Shown here one piece after another: positions 44,365-51,810 of a stretch of DNA of 64,000 nucleotides (position 1 is its first letter; each line of letters begins with the position of its first letter). Both the position numbers and the translations under genes were made by a program. The DNA comes from Streptomyces sp. NBC_01476 (GTDB lineage Bacteria; Actinomycetota; Actinomycetes; Streptomycetales; Streptomycetaceae). The notes under the pieces were generated by a model. It saw only the letters and a program-made list of their open reading frames with translations, was not told where the DNA came from and made no database searches. The DNA is taken from NCBI RefSeq assembly GCF_036227265.1, contig NZ_CP109446.1, forward strand, positions 3,047,001 through 3,111,000, read 5' to 3'.

Positions 44365-45108
44365 ATGCCGATACCTGCACGCAGTCGCCTACTGGCCGGT
44401 AGCCGCACCGGCCGCCGTACGGCCCTGGCCGCCGTCGCCCTGCTGCCCGCGCTCGCCCTGACCGCGGGCTGCGGAGGCGGGGACAAGAAGCCGGGGCCGG
44501 TGAAGGCGTCGGGCGCGGTGCCGGCCGCCGCCCTCACCCGGGCACTGCTCACCTCGTCCGACCTCGCGCACGTCCAGTCGCTGCCCGCCGGTGACAAGTC
44601 CCTGCTGCTCGGCGGGGCGCAGAAGCCCGACAAGCCCGACTGCCAGCCGGTCGCCGACCAGTGGACCACCCAGCCCAAGCACCCCCGGCAGGTCTACGCC
44701 GGCGCGATGCTCACCGACACCGCGGACCCGGACAAGAACGCCAAGACCATCAGCCTGGACGTGATCGCCTCGTACAAGAAGGGCGAGGCGCAGAAGGTGC
44801 TCGACGAGCTGACCGAGTCGCTGCGCACCTGCCACGGCTACCAGGTCGTCCGCAACGGCGCCACCACGACGTTCGCGGTGAAGCAGGTGCCGCAGACCGG
44901 CGCGCCGCTCGGCGACCAGCAGGTCTCGTACACCATCGGCGACGTGGCGACGGGCGCCAAGGGGACCGTACTGGTGACGGTGGTCCGCACCGGGGACGCG
45001 ACCGCCTCCTACGAGACGGTCAGGGCCGACCACAAGGCCGCCGCGCTGCGGCTGGCGATCCCGCTCAAGCAGGCGGAGAAGCTGGAGAAGGCGGCAGCCG
45101 GGGGCTGA
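44365..45108 (+). CDS. lipoprotein, paralogue of the preceding gene
   Basis: A 247-aa exported lipoprotein (lipobox LTAGC, Cys near 36). It shares the layout of its neighbour: LTRALLTSSDLAHVQ, DCQPVADQW, LRTCHGYQV, and TVLVTVVRTGDATASYETV near the end. The pair is therefore a tandem duplication that has diverged. ATG 44365 follows AGGGGAA. Between the two lies a short tandem repeat GAGCGTTGT (from 44217). Confidence 0.8.
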   Translation: MPIPARSRLLAGSRTGRRTALAAVALLPALALTAGCGGGDKKPGPVKASGAVPAAALTRALLTSSDLAHVQSLPAGDKSLLLGGAQKPDKPDCQPVADQWTTQPKHPRQVYAGAMLTDTADPDKNAKTISLDVIASYKKGEAQKVLDELTESLRTCHGYQVVRNGATTTFAVKQVPQTGAPLGDQQVSYTIGDVATGAKGTVLVTVVRTGDATASYETVRADHKAAALRLAIPLKQAEKLEKAAAGG

Positions 45109-45331
45109 GGCCGGCCACGGGTCGGACCGGCCGCAGCCACGGTTACGGGCCGCGGGTCGGGGCCGCGGGTCGGAGGCCACAGGCCGGGGACCGGCACCGG
45201 CACCGGCCATGGACGGAGTTGTCCGGGTTATCCACAGGGTGCGGGACGCGGTCCGGCGCGAGTCACGCCACACCCCCTAGGCTGTCCGTCATCAGGTCGG
45301 AGGCAGCAGGACGGAGCAGGGGGCAACCGCC

Positions 45332-46342
45332 ATGACGACAGGTCGGCAGGGGCTGGGAGCACCTCCCGGGCCAGGAGCCGGGGCACATCCGGCGCCGCCC
45401 AACGCGGCCTACGCCGGACAGGTCGTGCACTTCCCGGACCCGGTCCGGGCGGCGAAGCACCCACAGGGGGTGTGGGTCGACGACGAGGGGCACCCCGACT
45501 TCTCGCCGTACGCCCGCGCCGCCGCCGAGATCGCCGAGCCGCCCGAGGGCTTCGGCGTGGACGAACTCCGGCTGACCGACTACGTGTCGGCGAACGCCGC
45601 GCTGCACTCCGCGGGCCACGAACTGTGGGGCAGCCTGCCACCGGTCGCCACCCCGCACGGCTGGACCTGGCACCACGTCCACGGCAGCCGCCGGCTGGAG
45701 CTGATCCCGGTCGAGGTCAAGGCGCTGCTGCGGCACCACGGCGGCCTGGCCACCTCGGTCGCCGACCACGACAAGCGCGGCACCCGGCCGCTCCAGGAGA
45801 CCCGCCCGGTCCACTTCGAGCTGCCCAAGGACCCGGTGTCCGTCACCGAACTCCAGGTCCGGGACGTCGAGGAGGAGCTGGGTTACCGGCTGCCCGGCCC
45901 TTACCGCACCTTCCTCAAAGCGGCCGGCGGCTGCGCGCCCCGCGGCGTGGCCCTCGACCCCGGCCTCGGACTCCTCATCGACCAGCCGTTCTTCACCGTC
46001 CGCGACGACGCCGCGGTGAACGACCTGGTGTATGTCAACAAGTGCCTGCGCGACCATCTCACCAAGGACTACCTGGCCATCGGATATGTCCAGGGCGGCA
46101 TCCTCGCGGTGAAGGTGCGGGGCGAGCGGACCGGTTCTGTCTGGTTCTGCGCATACGACGACGCGCGCGACGGCGACCGCTGGGACACCCCGGCCGACCG
46201 GGTGGCCGAGCTGCTGCTGCCGTGCGGCGACACACTGGACGCCTTCCTGCTGCGGCTGGCCGGCAATCCGCCGGAGCTGGAGACGGTGGCGAACCTGATG
46301 GTGGACGGCGGTTTCGCGACCGCGGTACCGGTGGAGGGGTGA
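45332..46342 (+). CDS. WHH-type HNH nuclease fused to a SUKH (SMI1/KNR4) domain
   Basis: A 336-aa cytoplasmic protein with two modules. The N-terminal half ends in GHELWGSLPPVATPHGWTWHH, then the signature W113-H114-H115 followed by LELIPVEVKALLRHHGG (His135/His136), the pattern of the WHH group of the HNH/EndoVII nuclease superfamily. From about residue 170 a SUKH-1 (SMI1/KNR4) domain follows: VTELQVRDVEEELGYRLPGP, YRTFLKAAGG and VWFCAYDDARDGDRWDTPAD. So a presumed nuclease and its presumed immunity domain are in one chain. ATG 45332 follows GAGCAGGGGG. The SUKH-4 gene begins seven bases after its stop. Confidence 0.85.
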   Translation: MTTGRQGLGAPPGPGAGAHPAPPNAAYAGQVVHFPDPVRAAKHPQGVWVDDEGHPDFSPYARAAAEIAEPPEGFGVDELRLTDYVSANAALHSAGHELWGSLPPVATPHGWTWHHVHGSRRLELIPVEVKALLRHHGGLATSVADHDKRGTRPLQETRPVHFELPKDPVSVTELQVRDVEEELGYRLPGPYRTFLKAAGGCAPRGVALDPGLGLLIDQPFFTVRDDAAVNDLVYVNKCLRDHLTKDYLAIGYVQGGILAVKVRGERTGSVWFCAYDDARDGDRWDTPADRVAELLLPCGDTLDAFLLRLAGNPPELETVANLMVDGGFATAVPVEG

Positions 46343-46349
46343 GGCGGAC

Positions 46350-49031
46350 ATGGTCACTTTCGCGCAGGCGCAGGAGCGCGCGGAGCGCTGGGTCAACGGG
46401 GACGTGTCCGGCTACGAGACCCGGGAGATCCGGGTCCGCGAGTTCGACCTCGGCTTCGTGGTGTGGTCCGAGGCCCGGGCGGACGGCCCCTCGTCCGACG
46501 ACGGTTCGGTCCGTGTGGTCATCGCCCGGGACAGCGGCGAGGCGACCTTGTGGCCCGGCCTGCCCATCGGCGAGCTGATCCGGGCTTACGAGGAGGAGTA
46601 CGGCCCGGTGCCCAATGACGCGGTGCCCGAGCCGCCGCAGCGGCTCGACCTCGAAGCGACCTCCTTCCTGCTGAGCCCTCCGCAGTGGCTCCAGGACGCG
46701 GCGGACCGGATGGGCATCCCGGACCGGCGCGGCGCCTCGGGCACGTTCGGCGGCGGCCGGGGCGCGGGCACCGCTGCCACCGCGGCTGAGGCGCAGGCGA
46801 GTCCGGGTGCGGCTCCGGTTGCGGACGCGGCTCCCGCTCCGGCCCGGACGCCGGCTCCGGCTGCCCCGGTGGCTCCGGCCGCCGCGGACACACCGGTGCC
46901 GGACGCACCGGCATCCGGCGCCCCGGCATCGGGCGGCATCGACTACCGCAGGCCGGCGGCCGACGCGGGGCAGTCCGCGGAGCAGGCGCCCGCCCCCTCC
47001 GCCGGCGGCATCGACTACCGGCGGCCCGCCGCCGGGGCCGGGCAGCCCGCGGAGCAGCCCGCCGAGAAACCCGCCGCCGCTTCCAGCGGGATCGACTACC
47101 GGCGGCCCGCCGGCCAGGGGGCGCCGTCGCAGGGCAGTTGGGCCGGGAAGACGGTGAGCGACTCCGGGGAAGGGCAGTCCGTCGCGGTGCCGGCCACCGT
47201 CTTCGCACCGCCGATCAGCGGGACCGACGACGACCAGGCCGAGGAGGAGCCGGCGCCCGGCGCCGAGGCCCGGACGGAGCTGATGCCGCAGGGCAGCGCG
47301 CTGCCGAAGACGCGGATAGTCCCCCAGCAGGACCCCGCGGCGCCACCGCCCCCGCCGGCTCCCACTCCGCACGGGCCCGCTCCTCAGGCGCCCAGGCCCG
47401 GGGTGCCCTACACGATCGGCGGTTCCGAGTACCCGCCGCCGGGTGGTCCGGCCGTACCGCTGCCGCCGCCGGGTCAGGGCACCGCGGACATCGCCGACCT
47501 GGAGACCGCCAAGGCCGTACGCGGCACTGTTCCGCCGCCCGCCGGGCCACCGGTGCGGAGCCCGGACGCGCCGCCTCCGCCGGGAGCACCCGGGGCGCCC
47601 GGCCCGCACTACGCCGCCACGATGCTGGCCGGCCCCACCGGGCCACCGCCTCCCCCCGGTGCCGGAACACCCCCACCCCCACCGGGAGCAGGCACCCCAT
47701 CCCCGCCCGGCCCGGGCAACCCGCATTACGCCGCCACCATGCTCGCCGGACCCGCAGGCCCGCCACCCCCACCGCCCGGAGCCGGCACGCCGCCGCCTCC
47801 CGGCCCCGGCAGCCCGCACTACGCGGCGACCATGCTGGCCGGCCCCACCGGGCCGCCCCCTCCCCCCGGTGCCGGAACACCCCCGCCCCCACCGGGAGCA
47901 GGCACCCCGCCACCCCCCGGCCCGGGCAACCCGCACTACGCCGCCACCATGCTCGCCGGACCCGCAGGCCCGCCACCACCGCCGCCGGGAGCAGGCACGC
48001 CGCCCCCGCCGCCGGCCGCGTACGGCTACCCGCAGGCCGCAGCCGTGCCGACAGTAGGCCCGGGGTACATGGCCGTGCTGCGTTACCGGGGTCACGACGG
48101 GAGCGAGCAGCAGGTGATCCGGCGTTCCGCGCCGGGCACGCCGCACCCCGAGTGGCAGATCCTGCACGAGCTGCGGTCGCTGGGCGTGCGGCCCGAGCAG
48201 GTGCTGGAGCTCCACACCGAGCTGGAGTCGTGCGACCTGCCGGGCGGCTACTGCGCCCGGATGATCCGCGAGACCTGGCCGCAGGTGCGGATCAGCCACA
48301 CCGCCCCCTACGGCCGCGACCACGCCGGACGCCGGCAGGGCGTGCAGCATCTGCTCACGCACCAGGGCGAGTTGCACCAGGTGGCCGGCGCGCCCGCGCG
48401 CCCGCAGCCGCTGCGGGTGCCGATGCCGGACGCCCACGCGGTGGTGCGGGTGCAGCCGGTGGGTCTCGATGTGATCGGGCAGGAGCTGGCGGGGGCGTTC
48501 GGCCCGCAGGGCATCTTCCGCTTCGACCAGCGGGCGGTCTCCCGGCAGGGCGTGCCGGACATCGTCGCGCAGACCCTGATGTGGTCCGGGCTGCCGGTGG
48601 ACTTCGGGCCGTTCTTCTGGGCGCAGGCCCAGCCGGGCCAGCCGGTGCCCACCCTCGCCGAACTCGCCGCCCAGCGCGGGGTGCAGCCGGCCGCGGACGC
48701 GGGCTCGTACCTGGTGATGGGCAATGACTTCGGGCGCCAGCTGTGCGTGCAGTACGGCACCGCGCACATCGTGGCGGTGCCGCTGGAGGCGGGGCCCGGC
48801 GGGCAGCCGGTGCCGCCGCAGTTCGTCAACTCCAGCCTGCCGGAGTTCACCCGGTCGCTGGCCCTGCTCGGCCGGATGTGGCGGCTGCGGATCGGGCTGA
48901 CCCCCGAGCAGGCAGGCCGCTGGACGGTCGACTTCCAGGCACAGCTCGCCGCGCAGGACCCGGCGGCCATCGCCTCGCCGGACAACTGGTGGTCGGTGCT
49001 GATCGAGCAGATGTGGGACGGGCTGCTCTAG
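46350..49031 (+). CDS. deaminase-SUKH-4 fusion with proline-rich repeat linker
   Basis: An 893-aa cytoplasmic protein. Residues 1-~115 form a conserved N-terminal domain (AQERAERWVNGDVSGYETRE, EFDLGFVVWSE). The 115-565 linker is Pro/Ala/Gly-rich with three GIDYRRPA motifs and four HYAATMLAGPxGPPPPP units. Residues ~570-690 are a deaminase-like domain with His599-Pro-Glu601 (HPEWQILHELRSLGV) and Cys628/Cys635 (CDLPGGYC), like XOO_2897-type deaminases. The C-terminus (~690-893) is SUKH-4-like, ending FVNSSLPEFTRSLALLGRMW and WWSVLIEQMWDGLL. ATG 46350 follows GGAGGGGTGA inside the end of the WHH-SUKH gene, so the two are co-translated. Confidence 0.85.
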   Translation: MVTFAQAQERAERWVNGDVSGYETREIRVREFDLGFVVWSEARADGPSSDDGSVRVVIARDSGEATLWPGLPIGELIRAYEEEYGPVPNDAVPEPPQRLDLEATSFLLSPPQWLQDAADRMGIPDRRGASGTFGGGRGAGTAATAAEAQASPGAAPVADAAPAPARTPAPAAPVAPAAADTPVPDAPASGAPASGGIDYRRPAADAGQSAEQAPAPSAGGIDYRRPAAGAGQPAEQPAEKPAAASSGIDYRRPAGQGAPSQGSWAGKTVSDSGEGQSVAVPATVFAPPISGTDDDQAEEEPAPGAEARTELMPQGSALPKTRIVPQQDPAAPPPPPAPTPHGPAPQAPRPGVPYTIGGSEYPPPGGPAVPLPPPGQGTADIADLETAKAVRGTVPPPAGPPVRSPDAPPPPGAPGAPGPHYAATMLAGPTGPPPPPGAGTPPPPPGAGTPSPPGPGNPHYAATMLAGPAGPPPPPPGAGTPPPPGPGSPHYAATMLAGPTGPPPPPGAGTPPPPPGAGTPPPPGPGNPHYAATMLAGPAGPPPPPPGAGTPPPPPAAYGYPQAAAVPTVGPGYMAVLRYRGHDGSEQQVIRRSAPGTPHPEWQILHELRSLGVRPEQVLELHTELESCDLPGGYCARMIRETWPQVRISHTAPYGRDHAGRRQGVQHLLTHQGELHQVAGAPARPQPLRVPMPDAHAVVRVQPVGLDVIGQELAGAFGPQGIFRFDQRAVSRQGVPDIVAQTLMWSGLPVDFGPFFWAQAQPGQPVPTLAELAAQRGVQPAADAGSYLVMGNDFGRQLCVQYGTAHIVAVPLEAGPGGQPVPPQFVNSSLPEFTRSLALLGRMWRLRIGLTPEQAGRWTVDFQAQLAAQDPAAIASPDNWWSVLIEQMWDGLL
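47607..48010 (+). repeat. four in-frame repeats with a 210-bp duplicated unit
   Basis: The CACTACGCCGCCACCATGCT-type block occurs at 47607, 47724, 47817 and 47934, spaced 117, 93 and 117 bp. The 47607-47816 doublet is therefore repeated as a 210-bp unit, with near-identical DNA. All lengths are multiples of three. Confidence 0.9.
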
Positions 49032-49213
49032 CCGTCACAGCAGGGGTTTTTCGGCCGTTTGGTGCGGGCCGGGTGGAAGGCAGACCTTCCGCCCGGCCCG
49101 TCCGCGTTTCCGGGGTAGGTGTAGGTCGGAGTGTCGAGGCCCGTACAATTCGGGCATAAGCGAAAAATGGGCACCATCGATCGGCCCGACGGCGAGGGCG
49201 AGGGGCAGTGGCC

Positions 49214-50119
49214 ATGAGCAGTGATACGACCGCATCGACGGCGGCGGGCGGACGGTTCGACACCGTTCGCACCCGCGGTTACCGGCCCGACCAGGTGGAC
49301 CGTTTCCTGGACGAGCTCTCCGAGGACCGGGACGCGGCGTGGGAGCGGGCGGCCCGACTGACCGTACTGGCGAACGAGATGGACGCGGAGAGCGGCGCCC
49401 TGCGCGAGCAGGTCGACTCGCTGACGTCGGCGGCCTTCGACGTACTCGGGGCGAGCGCACAGGAGTTGCTGCGGCTGGTCGAGGAGGAGGCGGCGGCGGT
49501 ACGGGAGCGGGCCGAGGCCGAGTCCCAGTACGCGCGGGACGCGGCGGACACGGCGCGGCGCACCCTCCAGGACGAGGCACGGGCGGCGGCGTCCGCGCGG
49601 CTCGCGGCGGCGGAGGACCAGGCGCAGGCGGTGCTGGACGAGGCGTGCGGCCGGGCCGCCGAGATCCTCGGCCAGGCGCGGGCCGAGGCGGAGGCGGTCC
49701 GCGGCGAGGCCGGCGCGGCGCTCGACTCGATCCGGGACGACGCCGAGCGGAATCACGCGGACGCGGCCCGGGCCCAGCGGGAACGCCTCGACGTCCTGGA
49801 ACACGAGCTGGCCGAGCGGGAAGCCGGCGTGGACAGCCGGCTGGCCGACCTGCTCGCCGACGCGGAGCGGCGACTGGCCGATGCGCACCGGGAGCGGGCG
49901 GAGGCGGAAGAGGCGTTCCAGGCCCAGCAGGCGGAGGCCGAGGAGCGGGCGTCGGCGCTCATCGCGGCGGCGCGGGCACAGGAGGACCGGGTGCGCAGGG
50001 AGGCGGAGCGGGCCCTGCGGGAGCACGAGCAGCACCGGGACGAGATCCGCGCGCACCTCGCCCACATCCGGGCGACGCTCGCCTCCCTCACCGGGCGGGA
50101 GCCGCCGCCCCCCTCCTAG
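49214..50119 (+). CDS. DivIVA/Scy-like coiled-coil protein
   Basis: A 301-aa protein. The N-terminus FDTVRTRGYRPDQVDRFLDEL is the short DivIVA-type membrane/polarity segment. Almost all the rest is Ala/Glu/Arg-rich heptad coiled coil (for example AEEAFQAQQAEAEERASALI). Related Streptomyces proteins (often labelled cellulose-binding) act near the polarisome. I chose ATG 49214 since GAGGGG lies about nine bases upstream; a GTG at 49208 would be too close. The stop is followed by repetitive Pro-rich noncoding DNA. Confidence 0.82.
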   Translation: MSSDTTASTAAGGRFDTVRTRGYRPDQVDRFLDELSEDRDAAWERAARLTVLANEMDAESGALREQVDSLTSAAFDVLGASAQELLRLVEEEAAAVRERAEAESQYARDAADTARRTLQDEARAAASARLAAAEDQAQAVLDEACGRAAEILGQARAEAEAVRGEAGAALDSIRDDAERNHADAARAQRERLDVLEHELAEREAGVDSRLADLLADAERRLADAHRERAEAEEAFQAQQAEAEERASALIAAARAQEDRVRREAERALREHEQHRDEIRAHLAHIRATLASLTGREPPPPS

Positions 50120-50252
50120 CCACCCCCTCCGGACCGCCCGCCCGCCCCGGCGCCCACCCTCCGGACCGCCCGCCCGTCCCGGCGCCGGAACACCCCCGCC
50201 CCCGGCCGCAGGGCCCACCCGACGTCAGCAGCCCGCCCCCGGCGTCCGCGGG

Positions 50253-51560
50253 CTACACCGCCGGGGCCGGAAGCATCGCTGAGACGCGGAAGCCGCCCTC
50301 GGGGGTGGGCCCCGCGGCGAAGCCGCCGCCGTGTGAGGTGACACGTTCGCGCATGCCGAGCAGCCCGTGCCCGCCGCTGGGGAGCGGCGTCGACAAGGTC
50401 GTGCCGTCGGTGGGGCCGTTGGTGATCAGGACGGCGACCTCCGCCTCGCGGTAGGCGAGCCGGACATGCGCCTTGGCCCCGGCCGCGTGCTTGTGGACAT
50501 TGGTGAGCGCCTCCTGGACGACCCGGTAGACCGTCGCCTCCACCCGCTGCCCGCAGGGACGCGACTCCCCCTCGACGGTGAGCTCGACGCCCATGCCGGC
50601 CGCCTGCGACTCCTCCACCAGGGCGGCGATCTCCGCCAGGCAGGGCCCGTCGGTGGTGTCCGCCTCCTCGGCCGCGGGCGCCGCGACCACCACCTCGGAG
50701 GCCGTCCGCAGCACGCCCAGCATCTGCCGCAGCTCGGTCAGCGCCTGCCGCCCCATGTCCCCCAGCAGCTCGGCGCTCGCCGACGCCTTCTTCGGGTCCT
50801 TCAGCGCCACCGCCTTCAGCGCCGCCGCGTGCACGACCATCAGGCTCACCCGGTGGGCGACCACGTCGTGCATCTCCCGGGCGATCCGGGTCCGCTCGTC
50901 GGAGCGGGCCCGCTCGGCCCGCTCCAGCGCCTTCTCCGCCAGCAGCTCCAGCTCGCGTTCGAGGCCGTCGGCCCGCTCCCGCAGGCTCTCCACCAGGCGG
51001 CGGCGGGCCCGTACGTACAGGCCGAGCAGGACCGGTGGAGCGGTCAGGCCCAGCGCCATCAGCGCCGAGACGATCAAGGTCAGCGCCACCGACATGGAAC
51101 TGCCGTCGTGGGAGTCGCGCAGGCTGTCCTCGAAGTTGAGGAAGGCCACGAGCATGGTGCCGACGCCGTTCATCCCGGCCAGCGCCGCGGTGATCCGGCG
51201 CGGCACCTCGGAGGCGGCCAGCGTGTAGAGGCCGACCAGCGACAGCAGGAACCCCATCTGGGCCGGCGACATCGCGATGCCGACCAGCACCACCGCCACC
51301 GGCCAGCGCCGCCGCAGCAGCAGGACCGAACCGACGACGATGCCCAGCAGCGCGCCGGCGCCCGGCACGATCCCGGTCTTCTGGGCGAAGATCGCGCCCT
51401 CGAAGGCGCACTCCAGCGCCGAAACCGCGGCCAGCGTGGCATCCAGCAGGAAGCTGCGCCGCTTCGGCCACCACCACCAGCCGGACCAGGTCCGTCCGCC
51501 GGCTCCCTCGCCCGGTACGTCCTCCGGTACCAGCGCCCCCGTCGCCCCCGTCGTACTCAT
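50253..51560 (-). CDS. sensor histidine kinase (NarL-family type), orphan
   Basis: A 435-aa membrane kinase. About five hydrophobic helices span residues ~35-180; the DHp (HisKA_3) region has RTRIAREMHDVVAHRVSLMV with the phosphorylated His. The HATPase_c domain contains VVQEALTNVHKHAAG (N box) and GHGLLGMRERV (G box). HisKA_3 kinases normally pair with a LuxR-type regulator, but none is adjacent here. ATG 51560 begins MSTTGATGAL; GGAGG lies close upstream. It is divergent from ppc. Confidence 0.9.
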   Translation of the reverse strand: MSTTGATGALVPEDVPGEGAGGRTWSGWWWWPKRRSFLLDATLAAVSALECAFEGAIFAQKTGIVPGAGALLGIVVGSVLLLRRRWPVAVVLVGIAMSPAQMGFLLSLVGLYTLAASEVPRRITAALAGMNGVGTMLVAFLNFEDSLRDSHDGSSMSVALTLIVSALMALGLTAPPVLLGLYVRARRRLVESLRERADGLERELELLAEKALERAERARSDERTRIAREMHDVVAHRVSLMVVHAAALKAVALKDPKKASASAELLGDMGRQALTELRQMLGVLRTASEVVVAAPAAEEADTTDGPCLAEIAALVEESQAAGMGVELTVEGESRPCGQRVEATVYRVVQEALTNVHKHAAGAKAHVRLAYREAEVAVLITNGPTDGTTLSTPLPSGGHGLLGMRERVTSHGGGFAAGPTPEGGFRVSAMLPAPAV

Positions 51561-51810
51561 GGCCTCCAGCCTAGGCGGTGCCCCGCCCGGCGCACCGGCC
51601 CCGTGCGTCCCCGGCTCCTTTATCACCCACCACCCCCGCGGTCCGGCAGGTGGGCGGCCCGTCTCACCGTGAGAAGCGCCACCTATCCTGGGTAGGTCGG
51701 ACAGCGCGGTCCGCGAGTACGCCGGCCGGCCGAGGTACCGACACCCGGTGCCGACGAAGGGCCCGTACTGCGATTCCCCCGTCCATCCCACTGCACAAGG
51801 AGCCGCACCT

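Noticed and set aside
47607..48010. Regularly spaced repeats considered as a CRISPR array
   Set aside because: The repeats are in frame within a gene, the spacing alternates 117/93 bp, and the spacers are themselves similar.
46059..48767. A 902-codon minus-strand frame opposite the SUKH-4 gene
   Set aside because: Its repeats mirror the Pro-rich coding repeats on the plus strand; no domain, ribosome binding site or operon context.
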